Shown here in pieces: positions 44,974 to 54,417 of a DNA stretch of 64,000 bases. Numbering within the stretch: the stretch's first letter is position 1; each line of letters starts with the position of its first letter. The notes under the pieces are model-generated. The model made no database searches and was not told the DNA's origin. It saw only the letters and a program-made list of their open reading frames with translations. The position numbers and the translations under genes are program-made. Origin of the DNA: Mycolicibacterium litorale (lineage in GTDB: Bacteria; Actinomycetota; Actinomycetes; Mycobacteriales; Mycobacteriaceae); assembly GCF_010731695.1 (NCBI RefSeq), contig NZ_AP022586.1:4898001-4962000 (forward strand). The letters run 5' to 3'.

Positions 44974-47418
44974 TCACGGTGGCGGGGGCGGTGGCGGCGG
45001 TCCGAGCACCGGCACGGTGATCGGCGGCAGCCCCGGAATCTCGACGACCGTCTGCCCGATCGGAGCCGGCGGCCCGCCCGGCAGGCCGGGGATGCTGATC
45101 GGCGCCGGTGGCGGCGGCGCCGGCGCGATGCCGTTGCTCACCTGGATCGTGACGATCGAACCGGGGATCGTCTGGCCGTTGGGGTTCGTGCCCACCACGG
45201 TGCCGGCCCGGGAACCGCTGTTCACCGAGCTGGTCTGGTCGGCGACCTGGAAGCCGGCGTCCCGGAGCCGCTGCCGGGCGGCGTCTACCGTCAGCCCGGA
45301 CACACTGGGCACCTGCGAGCCCGGCCCGCCGTCGACGTAGCGCGGATCCGTCGGCGGCAGCGCGACCGGACCGAAGTTGGTGGCGATCGGCTTCATCGCG
45401 GTGAACCACGTGCGCGCCGGCTCGTTGCCGCCGAACAGGTTGCCCGATCCGCACTGGCGCAGCGGGAACGAGCACAGCTCGCCCGGACTCGGGGAGTCGT
45501 CGTAGATGTAGTTCGCCGCCGCCAGCTGATTGGTGAAGCCCAGGAACGCCGAGGACCGGTTGGACTCGGTCGTCCCGGTCTTACCCGACATCGGCAGATC
45601 CCAGCCCACCGAACTGGCCGCCCCGGCGGCGGTACCCGCGCCGGTGTCGTCCTTGCTCAGCGCGTTGGCCAGCGTGTTGGCCAGGCCCTCGGGAACCGCC
45701 TGCTCGCAGGTCTCGGTGGTCACCGACACCTCTTCACCGTTGCGGTCGACGACCTGGGCGATCGGGTTGGGCGGGCACCAGACCCCGCCCGACGCCAGCG
45801 TCGCCGCGACGTTCGACAGTTCGAGCCCGTTGACCTCGATGGGTCCGAGCGTGAACGAGCCGATGTTCTGGCGTTTGACGAAATCGGCCAGGCTCTCGTT
45901 GCTTTCCGGGTCGTAGTCGCGGGCGGTGCCGGGCAGTGCGTAGGACCGCAGGCCCAGCCGGACCGACATGTCCACGGCGCGTGCCACCCCGACCTGGGAG
46001 ATCAGCTTCGCGAACGCGGTGTTGGGCGAGGTGGCCAGCGCGTCGGTGACGTTCATCGAGCCGCGGTAGCCACCGGCGTTGCTCACACACCACGTCGCCG
46101 CGGGGCAGCCGGGGCGGTCGCTGCTGCCCAGACCCTTGGCCTGGAACGAGCCGGGCACCTGCAGCTGGGTGTTGATGCCCATGCCCATCTCCATGGCGGC
46201 GGCGGTGGTGAAGATCTTGAACACCGAACCGGCGCCGTTGCCCGCAAGCGTGAACGGCTGCGGCTGCATGGTCTCGTAGGCGTCGAGGTTGAGGCCATAG
46301 GTGCGATTGGACGCCATCGCCAGCACCGGATGGGTCTCCTTACCGGGCCGGATCACGCTCATCACGCTCGCGACGCCCGGCGTGGTCGGATCGGCGAAGT
46401 TGTCGACCGCGGACTTCACCGACGCCTGCACGTCGGGATCCAGCGTCGTCTTGATCAGGTAGCCGCCCTTGGCGACCTGTTCCTTGCTGATGCCGGCGCG
46501 CGCCAGGTACTCCAGCGCGTAGTCGCAGAAGAACGCCCGGTCACCAGCGGCGATGCAGCCGCGCGGCAGTTCGTTGGGCACCGGGAGGACACCCAGCGGT
46601 TCGTTCTTGGCCGCGCGCAGCGCCTCGGCCTCGTTGGGCAGGTTCTCGATCATCGTGTCGAGCACCAGGTTGCGGCGGGCCAGCGCACCGTCGGGATTGG
46701 TGTAGGGGTTCAGCGTGCTGGTGGACTGCACCAGGCCGGCGAGCAGGGCGGACTGCTGCCAGTTCAGCTCCGAGGCGTTCACGCCGAAATACGTCTGGGC
46801 CGCGTCCTGGATGCCGAACGCCCCGTTGCCGAACGAGACGAGGTTGAGGTAGCGGGTCAGGATCTCGGGTTTGGTGAACGTCTTGTCCAGCGTGAGCGCC
46901 ATCCGGATCTCACGCAGCTTGCGCGCCGGGGTGGTCTCGATGGCCGCGCGCTTCTCCGAGTCGGTCTGCGCCACCACCAGCAACTGATAGTTCTTCACGT
47001 ACTGCTGTTCCAGCGTCGACCCACCGCGGGTGTCGGTGTCGCCGCGCAGATACCCGGCCAACCCGGTGAGCGTGCCCTGCCAGTCCACACCGTTGTGTTC
47101 GGCAAACCGCTTGTCCTCGATGGAGACGATCGCCAGCTTCATCGTGTTGGCGATCTGCTCGCTGGGCACCTCGAAACGTCGCTGGGAATACAGCCACGCG
47201 ATCGTGTTGCCCTTCGCGTCGACCATCGTCGACACCTGCGGGATCTCCCCTTCGACGAGAGCGGCCGAACCGTTCGCGACGACGTCGGAGGCACGGTTCG
47301 ACATCAACCCGATGCCACCGACCACCGGGAACATGAGTGCGGCCGCCAGCACGCTGGCCAGCAAGCAGCACCAGGCGAGCTTGACGACCGTGACGGCGGT
47401 TGGCGGGCGCTCCGGCAT
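44974..47418 (-). CDS. ponA2: bifunctional class A penicillin-binding protein with PASTA domain
   Basis: 814 residues. One N-terminal TM (residues 13-38), GT51 glycosyltransferase with the catalytic Glu101 in SIEDKRFAEHNGVD and GGSTLEQQYVKN, then the transpeptidase with SVFK (Ser398), SPN (SPNTAFAKL) and KTG (Lys613, SGKTGTTES). A PASTA domain (VPSVSGLTVDAARQRLRDAG) and a Pro-rich tail end the protein. Synthesises and crosslinks peptidoglycan. TACTCT lies 6 nt before the ATG, predicting a leaderless mRNA. Divergent from whiB4. Rv3682 homolog. Confidence 0.95.
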   Translation of the reverse strand: MPERPPTAVTVVKLAWCCLLASVLAAALMFPVVGGIGLMSNRASDVVANGSAALVEGEIPQVSTMVDAKGNTIAWLYSQRRFEVPSEQIANTMKLAIVSIEDKRFAEHNGVDWQGTLTGLAGYLRGDTDTRGGSTLEQQYVKNYQLLVVAQTDSEKRAAIETTPARKLREIRMALTLDKTFTKPEILTRYLNLVSFGNGAFGIQDAAQTYFGVNASELNWQQSALLAGLVQSTSTLNPYTNPDGALARRNLVLDTMIENLPNEAEALRAAKNEPLGVLPVPNELPRGCIAAGDRAFFCDYALEYLARAGISKEQVAKGGYLIKTTLDPDVQASVKSAVDNFADPTTPGVASVMSVIRPGKETHPVLAMASNRTYGLNLDAYETMQPQPFTLAGNGAGSVFKIFTTAAAMEMGMGINTQLQVPGSFQAKGLGSSDRPGCPAATWCVSNAGGYRGSMNVTDALATSPNTAFAKLISQVGVARAVDMSVRLGLRSYALPGTARDYDPESNESLADFVKRQNIGSFTLGPIEVNGLELSNVAATLASGGVWCPPNPIAQVVDRNGEEVSVTTETCEQAVPEGLANTLANALSKDDTGAGTAAGAASSVGWDLPMSGKTGTTESNRSSAFLGFTNQLAAANYIYDDSPSPGELCSFPLRQCGSGNLFGGNEPARTWFTAMKPIATNFGPVALPPTDPRYVDGGPGSQVPSVSGLTVDAARQRLRDAGFQVADQTSSVNSGSRAGTVVGTNPNGQTIPGSIVTIQVSNGIAPAPPPPAPISIPGLPGGPPAPIGQTVVEIPGLPPITVPVLGPPPPPPPP

Positions 47419-47567
47419 GCATACAGAGTAACGACGCCCCCCGGCGACGACGCCAGAGCAGCACGATTGACCGGGTTCGCGCTTGTCAATCCGCCACGCG
47501 GACGGACGTCAACTCTAAGAACTCGATCAGACGGCACGGTCGTCCCAAAAAAGTCGGGCACAAAGTG

Positions 47568-47597
47568 TTGCGTAAATGTGCCCTGACCACCTAGCTT
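47568..47597 (+). promoter_or_regulatory. probable whiB4 promoter with 108-nt leader
   Basis: TTGCGT (47568-47573) and TAGCTT (47592-47597) are spaced 18 nt. The start would be near 47604, giving a roughly 108-nt leader before the whiB4 GTG. The leader holds an inverted repeat CACACT/AGTGTG (47620-47640) and a GTG codon at 47607, almost at the 5' end. The rest of the 294-bp ponA2-whiB4 interval shows no further gene. Confidence 0.5.
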
Positions 47598-47712
47598 GGA
47601 CACACAGTGCGATCCAGAACACACTATCTGGCGCAGTGTGGCGTAGATCGCATCAGCGTTCTACTCCGGAGGACTCGCCGTCGCTGCGGCGGCAGGAACG
47701 AAGGGATCGCTG

Positions 47713-48069
47713 GTGTCAAGTATTCGGCCCGCGGTGCGAAAGACCGTCACAACCGTCCCCTCCTCGACCCCCGTTCACGGTGCAGAGGCCGAAGCACGGA
47801 TCGCCTGGGTCTCCCAGGCCCGCTGCCGCCAGGCCGACCCGGATGAGCTGTTCGTCCGCGGCGCCGCGCAGCGTAAGGCCGCCGTCATCTGCCGCCACTG
47901 CCCGGTCATCCTGGAATGTGGTGCGGACGCCCTGGACAACCGGGTCGAATTCGGGGTGTGGGGCGGCATGACCGAACGTCAGCGCCGTGCGTTGCTCAAG
48001 CAGCATCCCGAGGTCGTTTCCTGGGCCGAGTTCTTCTCCGCGCAGCGCAAACACCGCAGCGCGGTCTGA
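47713..48069 (+). CDS. whiB4: WhiB4 iron-sulfur redox regulator
   Basis: 118 residues, the length of M. tuberculosis WhiB4. Four cluster cysteines Cys38, Cys60, Cys63 and Cys69 (ICRHCPVILEC), the G81-V-W-G-G85 turn, and a basic C-terminus (ERQRRALLKQHPE). The 4Fe-4S protein senses oxygen and oxidants; the apo disulfide form binds DNA. Start is GTG. Adjacent to ponA2 and to the ATPase pair as in H37Rv (Rv3681c). Confidence 0.96.
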   Translation: MSSIRPAVRKTVTTVPSSTPVHGAEAEARIAWVSQARCRQADPDELFVRGAAQRKAAVICRHCPVILECGADALDNRVEFGVWGGMTERQRRALLKQHPEVVSWAEFFSAQRKHRSAV

Positions 48070-48102
48070 GTTCCCCTTCTTCTTTCCGCTTCGCCCCGGC
48101 CG

Positions 48103-49233
48103 TCAGGCGGCGGGGGCCGAGCCGGTGATCTGATCGGCGATCGCCCGCAGCGCCTCGAGGTCCGACACGTCGAACGGCAGCGAAGGCACACCCACGATCC
48201 CCACGTGCGGATTGGCGCCGGTGAACCGCGACAGCAGTCGCACCTCGCGCTTGGCGGTCTGCGTCCGGTCGGCGTGGATCTTCAGTGCCGCCGCCGTCAG
48301 CGACTCGGGATCCTTGGCGACCAGCGTCTCGGCGACGTCGTTGGCCTTGTCCGCGTGCAGCGAGCACAGCGTGGGGTGGGTGCGGTTGAGAATCAGCCCG
48401 GCCAGTGGCATCCGCTCCGAGGACAGCCGGTCGACGAAGAACGCCGCCTCGCGCAGCGCGTCGGGTTCGGCCGCCGACACCACCACGAACTGGGTGCCGC
48501 GCCGCTTGAGCAGCTCGTAGGTCCGGTCGGCCTTCTCGCGGAACCCACCGAACGTCGCGTCCAGTGACTGCACGAAACCTGCTGCGTCCGAGAGCATCTG
48601 CGATCCGAGAATGGTCGACATGGCTCTCATCGCCAGCCCGACCGCACCCGTCACGAGCTTGCCGATACCCCGGCCGGGCGCCAGCAGCATCCGCCACAGC
48701 CTGCTGTCCATGAAGCTGCCGAGGCGTTTGGGCGCGTCGAGGAAGTCCAGCGCGTTGCGCGACGGCGGGGTGTCCACCACGATCAGATCCCATTTGTCCT
48801 CGGCGAGAAGCTGTCCCAGCTTCTCCATCGCCATGTACTCCTGCGTGCCGGCGAGTGAGGTGGCCACCGTTTGGTAGAACTGGTTGTCCAGGATCGCGTC
48901 GGCCCGGTCGGGGCCCGAGTACTGGATCACCATCTCGTCGAACGTGCGACGCATGTCGAGCATCATCGCGTGCAGTTCCCCGGGCACCTCCGGTGCCAGC
49001 GGCACCCGCTGCGGTGTGTTCCCGAGGTCCTTGATGCCAAGAGCCTGTGCGAGACGCTTGGCCGGGTCGATGGTCAAAACCACCACGGTGCGGCCGTAAT
49101 CGGCGGCCCGCAGGGCCATCGCCGCGGCCGTCGTGGTCTTCCCGACACCGCCGGCGCCGCAGCAGACCACCACCCGGTTGGAGGTGTCGTGCAGGATCGC
49201 GGCCATGTCGAGGGCGGGCGGTGTCGTACTCAT
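48103..49233 (-). CDS. Get3/ArsA-like ATPase (Rv3680-type)
   Basis: 376 residues with the deviant Walker [11 protein letters not shown] (Gly26-Thr34), switch-like [16 protein letters not shown] and [17 protein letters not shown]. It pairs with the next gene product; the H37Rv pair Rv3679-Rv3680 forms a complex that structurally resembles the Get3 tail-anchored-protein chaperone more than an anion pump. ATG 49233 with GGAGG about 10 nt upstream. The client is unknown. 28-nt gap to its partner. Confidence 0.88.
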   Translation of the reverse strand: MSTTPPALDMAAILHDTSNRVVVCCGAGGVGKTTTAAAMALRAADYGRTVVVLTIDPAKRLAQALGIKDLGNTPQRVPLAPEVPGELHAMMLDMRRTFDEMVIQYSGPDRADAILDNQFYQTVATSLAGTQEYMAMEKLGQLLAEDKWDLIVVDTPPSRNALDFLDAPKRLGSFMDSRLWRMLLAPGRGIGKLVTGAVGLAMRAMSTILGSQMLSDAAGFVQSLDATFGGFREKADRTYELLKRRGTQFVVVSAAEPDALREAAFFVDRLSSERMPLAGLILNRTHPTLCSLHADKANDVAETLVAKDPESLTAAALKIHADRTQTAKREVRLLSRFTGANPHVGIVGVPSLPFDVSDLEALRAIADQITGSAPAA

Positions 49234-49261
49234 CTCCGGGCCTCCATGCTCATCGCTTCGG

Positions 49262-50281
49262 TCATCGCACGCCTTGCTGGGCCAGCACTTCGGCCAGTTC
49301 GTAGAGGCTGCCCAGGTCGACACCTTCGGGCAGGGCGGGCAGTTCGAGCCGCGGCACGTCGAGGCGCTCGAGTTGTTCGGCGGTCTCCGCCCGCGCCGTG
49401 ATGCGGGTGGCGTGCTGGATCGTCTCGGTGAGCAGGCCCGCGAAGTCGTTGTCGGACAACTCGATTCCGGCTGCCGTCATATCCGCGCGCACCGCGTCGG
49501 CGTCGATGTCGCCCTCGGCGGCCTTGGCCAGATCGTCCGGCGACAGGTAGGCCGGGATGTTGCGGTTGACGATGACGCTGCCGATCGGCAGGCCGAGTTC
49601 GCGGAGTTCGTCGATCGCCTCCAGGGTCTCCTGCATGGGCAGCGCCTCGAGCAGGGTCACCAGGTGGATCGCCGTGATGTCGGAATGCAGCACCTTGACC
49701 ACACTCTCGGCCTGCGAATGCACCGGACCGCCCTTGGCGAGATCCGAGACCGCCTTCGTCACATCCAGGAACCGCGCGATACGGCCGGTGGGCGGGGAGT
49801 CCACCACCACCGCGTCGTACACCGGCTGCTTACCCTTGTCGGCGCGGGTGACGACCTCGCGGATCTTGCCGGTGAGCAGCACGTCCCGCAGGCCCGGCGC
49901 GATCGTCGTCGCGAACTCCACCGCGCCGATCCGGCGCATCGCCCGCCCGGCCAGCCCGAGGTTGTAGAACATGTCGAGGTACTCCAGGAACGCCGCCTCG
50001 GTGTCCACGGCCAGTGCGTTGACCTGCCCGCCGGCTTCGGCGGTGGCGATCTTCACCTCTTTGTACGGCAGCGGTGGCACGTCGAAGAGCTGGGCGATGC
50101 CCTGGCGACCTTCGACTTCGACGAGCAACACCCTGCGGCCGCCTGCGGCGAGCGCGAGCGCGAGCGCCGCGGCGATCGTCGATTTGCCCGTACCGCCCTT
50201 GCCCGTGACGAAGTGCAGTTTCGCCTTGGTCAAGCGCGACGGCCAGCCGACGGCTCTACCGCCATTGGTAGTTGTTGCCAC
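49262..50281 (-). CDS. Get3/ArsA-like ATPase partner (Rv3679-type)
   Basis: 339 residues. Walker [13 protein letters not shown] (Gly27-Thr35), [16 protein letters not shown], and [16 protein letters not shown] are the SIMIBI-class landmarks. Co-transcribed with and dimerising with the downstream partner. GTG 50281 follows TAGCAT (50293-50288) by 6 nt, predicting a leaderless transcript. Annotated elsewhere as anion-transporting ATPase, but no arsenite-binding cysteines are visible. Likely handles membrane-protein or lipid-linked clients. Confidence 0.88.
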   Translation of the reverse strand: MATTTNGGRAVGWPSRLTKAKLHFVTGKGGTGKSTIAAALALALAAGGRRVLLVEVEGRQGIAQLFDVPPLPYKEVKIATAEAGGQVNALAVDTEAAFLEYLDMFYNLGLAGRAMRRIGAVEFATTIAPGLRDVLLTGKIREVVTRADKGKQPVYDAVVVDSPPTGRIARFLDVTKAVSDLAKGGPVHSQAESVVKVLHSDITAIHLVTLLEALPMQETLEAIDELRELGLPIGSVIVNRNIPAYLSPDDLAKAAEGDIDADAVRADMTAAGIELSDNDFAGLLTETIQHATRITARAETAEQLERLDVPRLELPALPEGVDLGSLYELAEVLAQQGVR

Positions 50282-50329
50282 TCCTGCATGCTAGCCAAGC
50301 GTTCCGCGCGGCCCGATAAGCTCAGCCCC

Positions 50330-50491
50330 ATGAGCGAACCGACCCAGTGGGAGTACGCCACCGTGCCGCTGCTGACCCACGCGACCAAGCAGATCCTCGA
50401 TCAATGGGGTGCCGACGGCTGGGAGCTGGTGTCGGTGCTCCCGGGTCCGACCGGTGAGCAGCACGTCGCGTACCTGAAGCGACCGAAGTGA
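50330..50491 (+). CDS. small DUF4177-like protein (Rv3678A-type)
   Basis: 53 residues: MSEPTQWEYATVPLLTHATK, followed by ILDQWGADGWELVSVLP and a short tail ending in LKRPK. The W-G-x-x-GWELVSV core is the DUF4177 signature. TAAGCT (50317-50322) lies 7 nt before the ATG, so leaderless. Stop overlaps the RidA GTG by 4 nt. Divergent from the ATPase pair. Function unknown. Confidence 0.85.
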   Translation: MSEPTQWEYATVPLLTHATKQILDQWGADGWELVSVLPGPTGEQHVAYLKRPK

Positions 50492-50943
50492 GCTGGTCGG
50501 AGCGACTCTCCGAACTGGGCATCGAGCTGCCGGAGGTCGTGACGCCGCTCGCCGCGTACGTGCCGGCCGTGCGGACCGGCAACCTCGTCTACACCTCCGG
50601 CCAGCTGCCGATCGTCTCCGGGGAGCTCACCGGGGCCGGCAAGGTCGGCGCCGACGTCACCGCCGAGGAGGCCAAGGCCCTGGCCCGGGTGTGCGGGCTC
50701 AACGCGCTGGCCGCCGTGCACGGGCTGGTCGGCATCGACGCGATCACCCGGGTGGTCAAGGTGGTCGGCTTCGTCGCGTCGGCGCCCGGCTTCGACGGTC
50801 AGCCCGGCGTCATCAACGGCGCCTCCGAACTGTTCGGTGAGATCTTCGGTGATGCCGGCGCCCACGCCCGCTCCGCGGTGGGGGTGTCCGAGCTGCCGCG
50901 CAACACGCCCGTCGAGGTCGAGCTGATCGTCGAGGTCGCGTAG
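50488..50943 (+). CDS. RidA/YjgF-family protein
   Basis: 151 residues of the chorismate-mutase-like trimeric fold. The canonical enamine/imine-deaminase arginine motif of RidA proper is not obvious: the region reads LPRNTPVEVELIVEVA where RidA has RxxLPxGxxVEIE. The protein may thus belong to a RidA subfamily with different chemistry. GTG start coupled to the DUF4177-like gene; three nucleotides before the MBL gene. Confidence 0.88.
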   Translation: MSWSERLSELGIELPEVVTPLAAYVPAVRTGNLVYTSGQLPIVSGELTGAGKVGADVTAEEAKALARVCGLNALAAVHGLVGIDAITRVVKVVGFVASAPGFDGQPGVINGASELFGEIFGDAGAHARSAVGVSELPRNTPVEVELIVEVA

Positions 50944-50946
50944 GCC

Positions 50947-51732
50947 GTGGTCACCGGCGCGCTCGAGCACCCGGCGTATGGACTGCTGCGCCCGGTGACC
51001 GAGACCGCCTCGGTCCTGCTCTGCAACAACCCCGGGCTGATGACGCTGGACGGGACGAACACCTGGGTGCTGCGGGGCCCGGGCAGCGACGAGCTGGTGA
51101 TCGTCGACCCCGGACCCGACGACGACGAGCACATCGCGAGGGTCGCCGAACTGGGCCGCATCGCGCTGGTGCTGATCAGCCACAAACACGAGGACCACAC
51201 CGGCGGCATCGACAAGATCGTCGACCGCACCGGCGCCGTGGTCCGGTCGGTGGGCAGCGGATTCCTGCGCGGCCTCGGCGGCCCGCTCACCGACGGCGAG
51301 GTCATCGACGCGGCCGGCGTGCGGATCACGGTGATGGCCACCCCGGGCCACACCGTCGACTCGTTGTCGTTCGTCCTCGACGACGCCGTGCTGACCGCCG
51401 ACACGGTGCTGGGCCGTGGCACCACCGTCATCGACGCCGAGGACGGCAGCCTGCGGGACTATCTCGAGTCGCTGCACCGGCTGCGCGGCCTCGGCGGGCG
51501 GCGGGTGCTGCCCGGTCACGGCCCCGACCTCGACGATCTGCGGGCGGTCACCGACATGTACCTCGCGCACCGCGAGGAGCGCCTCGACCAGGTGCGGGCG
51601 GCGTTGCGGGAACTCGGCGACGACGCGTCGGCACGCCAGGTCGTCGAACACGTCTACACCGACGTGGACGAGAAACTGTGGGATGCCGCCGAGAAGAGCG
51701 TGCAGGCGCAGCTCGACTACCTGCGGACCTGA
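50947..51732 (+). CDS. metallo-beta-lactamase-fold hydrolase (LACTB2-like)
   Basis: 261 residues. Zinc motif SHKHEDHTGG (His79, His81, Asp83, His84), MATPGHTVDSLSF, VLTADTVLG and LPGHGPD complete the metal site. The C-terminal winged helix-like domain (VRAALRELGDDASARQVVEHV) is shared with LACTB2-type endoribonucleases or thioesterases. GTG start. Third gene of the operon with the DUF4177-like and RidA-type genes. Homolog of Rv3677c. Confidence 0.88.
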   Translation: MVTGALEHPAYGLLRPVTETASVLLCNNPGLMTLDGTNTWVLRGPGSDELVIVDPGPDDDEHIARVAELGRIALVLISHKHEDHTGGIDKIVDRTGAVVRSVGSGFLRGLGGPLTDGEVIDAAGVRITVMATPGHTVDSLSFVLDDAVLTADTVLGRGTTVIDAEDGSLRDYLESLHRLRGLGGRRVLPGHGPDLDDLRAVTDMYLAHREERLDQVRAALRELGDDASARQVVEHVYTDVDEKLWDAAEKSVQAQLDYLRT

Positions 51733-51739
51733 GCGGTTC

Positions 51740-51778
51740 GTGCACGATCAGGAGCGCTGACCGCTCCTGATCGTGCAC
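51740..51778. terminator. bidirectional terminator-like hairpin between MBL gene and crp
   Basis: Perfect 17-bp arms 51740-51756 and 51762-51778 (GTGCACGATCAGGAGCG) with loop CTGAC, placed 7 nt after the MBL stop and 6 nt before the convergent crp stop. No U-tract. Confidence 0.75.
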
Positions 51779-51784
51779 AAATCG

Positions 51785-52459
51785 CTAGCGGGCGCGGCGG
51801 GCCAGCCGCTCGGAGTCGCTGATCAGCACGCTCTTGCCCTCGAGGCGGATCCAGCCGCGGTGGGCGAAGTCGGCCAGGGCCTTGTTCACGGTCTCGCGGG
51901 ATGCGCCGACCAGCTGGGCGATCTCTTCCTGCGTGAGGTCGTGGGTGACGCGCAGGGCGCCGCCCTCCTGAGTGCCGAAGCGCTGCGCGAGCTGCAGCAG
52001 CTGCTTGGCCACGCGGCCGGGCACGTCGGTGAAGATCAGATCGGCGAGGTTGTTGTTGGTGCGGCGCAGGCGGCGGGCCAGCACGCGCAGCAGCTGCTCG
52101 GCGATCTCGGGGCGGTCGGCGATCCAGGCGCGCAGCGCTTCACGGTCCATCGACACGGCGCGCACCTCGGTGATCGTGGTGGCGCTCGACGTGCGCGGGC
52201 CCGGGTCGAAGATCGACAGCTCGCCGAACATGTCGCTCGGCCCCATGATCGTCAGCAGGTTCTCGCGGCCGTCGGGTGAGCGGCGGCCGATCTTCACCTT
52301 GCCGTTGATGATGATGTAGAGCCGGTCGCCGGGCTCCCCTTCGGCGAACACGGTGTGTCCGCGCGGGAAGTCGACGGGCTGCAATTGCTTGGTGAGCGCG
52401 GATACGGCGCTGGGTTCGACTCCCTGGAAGATTCCGGCCCTGGCCAGGATCTCGTCCAC
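51785..52459 (-). CDS. crp: cAMP receptor protein family regulator
   Basis: 224 residues: cyclic-nucleotide domain ([20 protein letters not shown]; phosphate cassette [16 protein letters not shown]), long dimer helix ([19 protein letters not shown]) and C-terminal HTH ([21 protein letters not shown]). Length and sequence are those of mycobacterial CRP (Rv3676). Start GTG with AGAGGGG upstream. It regulates carbon and respiratory genes at TGTGA-N6-TCACA-type sites; two such dyads occur in this window (acs and Ms1 promoters). Confidence 0.96.
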   Translation of the reverse strand: MDEILARAGIFQGVEPSAVSALTKQLQPVDFPRGHTVFAEGEPGDRLYIIINGKVKIGRRSPDGRENLLTIMGPSDMFGELSIFDPGPRTSSATTITEVRAVSMDREALRAWIADRPEIAEQLLRVLARRLRRTNNNLADLIFTDVPGRVAKQLLQLAQRFGTQEGGALRVTHDLTQEEIAQLVGASRETVNKALADFAHRGWIRLEGKSVLISDSERLARRAR

Positions 52460-52560
52460 GTTGCCCCTCTTAAGCTGTTGGGTAGGTTGACATACGAAGC
52501 CGACCTCTTACTGGATAGCGTGCTCAGTCTAGAGGTATTCCGTTTCGCAACGTGCCAACG

Positions 52561-52836
52561 CTACACACGATTGACGTGACGGGTCTGTTGAAACTGCGGA
52601 TTCGGCCGGTGTGGGATGTACACCCGGGTCGGCAAGCCCTCGGTCGCCATCCGCGTCGGCAGCGTTCCGGCCGGTTCCCGGCGATGTTGCTGGCGGTCCG
52701 CCTCGGCTTGCTGGAGGAAGTCGTCGACGTCGTCTGTCGTCACGGTGTCGCGGGCGAGCCCGGATTCCAGGCGCTCGAGCCCGAACGTTGCCACCATGAG
52801 CAACCAGGGGATGAAAGCCACGAACAACCAGGACAC
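52561..52836 (-). CDS. small membrane protein (Rv3675-like)
   Basis: 91 residues from GTG: one TM helix at residues 2-18 ([17 protein letters not shown]) and a hydrophilic tail ([20 protein letters not shown]). Positioned upstream of crp on the same strand as in H37Rv. No known domain. The 101 bp between this gene and crp probably carry the crp promoter. Confidence 0.75.
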   Translation of the reverse strand: MSWLFVAFIPWLLMVATFGLERLESGLARDTVTTDDVDDFLQQAEADRQQHRREPAGTLPTRMATEGLPTRVYIPHRPNPQFQQTRHVNRV

Positions 52837-52943
52837 AACGCAGAAGTAAACCGGGCCAAGGTCTCATCGCGATCACGAAACGTCACCGGTATCGACCACC
52901 TTGGCCGCGGTCGGTGTCGGGGGTCTCGCCTACGCTGGCGTGC

Positions 52944-53753
52944 GTGACCGCAGGTGCGTCTTCCGCCGAGAAATCGGCCGGATCCCCGGCCGATCCGACG
53001 CCGCCACGGCGTCCGGCCGCCAAGAAGTGGGACAACGAAACGCCGCTGGGCCTGGTGCGCCGGGCCCGGCGGATGAATCGCGCGCTCGCCGAGGCGTTTC
53101 CGCACGTGTACTGCGAACTGGACTTCACCAACCCGCTCGAGCTCGCGGTGGCCACCATCCTGTCCGCGCAGAGCACCGACAAGCGGGTCAACCTGACCAC
53201 CCCCGCGCTGTTCAAGAAGTACCGCACCGCACTCGACTACGCGCAGGCCGACCGCGCCGAACTCGAAGAGCTGATCCGGCCCACCGGCTTCTACCGGAAC
53301 AAGGCCAACTCGTTGATCCGGCTGGGCCAGGAACTCGTCGAGCGCTTCGACGGCCAGGTGCCCGCCGACATCGACGAGCTGGTGACGCTTCCGGGGGTGG
53401 GCCGCAAGACCGCGAACGTCATCCTCGGCAACGCGTTCGACGTCCCCGGCATCACCGTCGACACCCACTTCGGCCGGCTGGTGCGCCGCTGGCGGTGGAC
53501 CGCCGAGGAAGACCCGGTGAAGGTCGAGCACGCCATCGGCAAGCTCATCGAGCGCAGTGAGTGGACCCTGCTGAGCCACCGGGTGATCTTTCACGGCCGC
53601 CGCGTCTGCCATGCGCGCAAGCCCGCATGCGGGGTGTGCGTGCTGGCCAAGGACTGCCCGTCGTACGGGATCGGCCCGACCGACCGTGAAGCCGCCGCGG
53701 CGCTGGTCAAGGGTCCCGAGACCGAGCACCTCCTGGCCCTCGCCGGCCTGTAA
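52944..53753 (+). CDS. nth: endonuclease III, DNA glycosylase/AP lyase
   Basis: 269 residues. HhH-GPD core with catalytic Lys155 ([11 protein letters not shown]) and Asp173 ([10 protein letters not shown]), 18 residues apart as in E. coli Nth, and the 4Fe-4S loop C-x6-C-x2-C-x5-C ([17 protein letters not shown]). Removes oxidised pyrimidines. The first 30 residues are a disordered Ala/Ser/Pro-rich extension. GTG 52944 follows TACGCT (52931-52936) by 7 nt: leaderless. First of a four-gene run ending with marP. Confidence 0.95.
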   Translation: MTAGASSAEKSAGSPADPTPPRRPAAKKWDNETPLGLVRRARRMNRALAEAFPHVYCELDFTNPLELAVATILSAQSTDKRVNLTTPALFKKYRTALDYAQADRAELEELIRPTGFYRNKANSLIRLGQELVERFDGQVPADIDELVTLPGVGRKTANVILGNAFDVPGITVDTHFGRLVRRWRWTAEEDPVKVEHAIGKLIERSEWTLLSHRVIFHGRRVCHARKPACGVCVLAKDCPSYGIGPTDREAAAALVKGPETEHLLALAGL

Positions 53754-53769
53754 GCCGGTTCCCCACGTC

Positions 53770-54417
53770 ATGAGCACTTCGGCCCGCTGGACTGTTGCGG
53801 TGCTCGCCGTCGCGCTGGCGCTGGTGGTCGCGCTGTCGATGCAGCTGGCCGACGACCCCACCCCCACGCGCCCGGGCGGGCCCGCGCCCGCGCGGGACCA
53901 CCGCGACGCCGACACCCCCGAGGCGCTGGCCGGCCCGCGCGCCGAAGCGCAGCTGCCACCGTGCCCGCCGCGGGGTACCGGAGCCGGACCGGAGTCGCTG
54001 CGCGGCATCACGCTGGAATGCGCGGGCGACGGGCAGATGACCGACGTCGCCCGGGCGCTTGCCGGTAAGACCGTGGTGCTCAACCTGTGGGCCTACTGGT
54101 GCGGGCCGTGCGCGGACGAACTACCCGCGATGGCGGAGTACCAGCGCCGTGTCGGAGACGCGGTGACGGTGGTGACCGTCCACCAGGACGAGAACGAGAC
54201 CGCGGGTCTGCTGCGGTTGGCCGAACTCGGCGTGCGGCTGCCGACCCTGCAGGACGGCCGCCGCCTGATCGCGGCTGCGGTGCAGGCGCCGAACGTGATG
54301 CCTGCGACGGTCGTGCTGCGTCCGGACGGTAGCGTTGCCGGAATTCTGCCGCGGTCTTTCGCCACCGCCGACGAGATCGAGGCAGCGGTGGATCAGACGA
54401 TGGGAGTGCCGGGTTGA
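53770..54417 (+). CDS. membrane-anchored thioredoxin-like protein
   Basis: 215 residues: N-terminal TM anchor (TVAVLAVALALVVALSMQLA), Pro-rich linker, then a TlpA/ResA-like thioredoxin fold with WCGPC (Cys111, Cys114) and a cis-Pro region VMPATVV. Additional cysteines (PPCPPRG, LECAGDG) lie in the N-terminal lobe. Probably an extracytoplasmic thiol-disulfide reductase supporting envelope protein folding. 16 nt after nth; stop overlaps the Nudix TTG. Rv3673c homolog. Confidence 0.88.
   Translation: MSTSARWTVAVLAVALALVVALSMQLADDPTPTRPGGPAPARDHRDADTPEALAGPRAEAQLPPCPPRGTGAGPESLRGITLECAGDGQMTDVARALAGKTVVLNLWAYWCGPCADELPAMAEYQRRVGDAVTVVTVHQDENETAGLLRLAELGVRLPTLQDGRRLIAAAVQAPNVMPATVVLRPDGSVAGILPRSFATADEIEAAVDQTMGVPG

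Noticed and set aside
44944..47586. 880-codon plus-strand open frame opposite ponA2
   Set aside because: Antisense shadow of ponA2, Arg/His/Gly-rich with no domain.
49133..50491. 452-codon plus-strand frame opposite the ATPase gene
   Set aside because: Only the final 53 codons form a real gene (DUF4177-like); the remainder mirrors the minus-strand ATPase.
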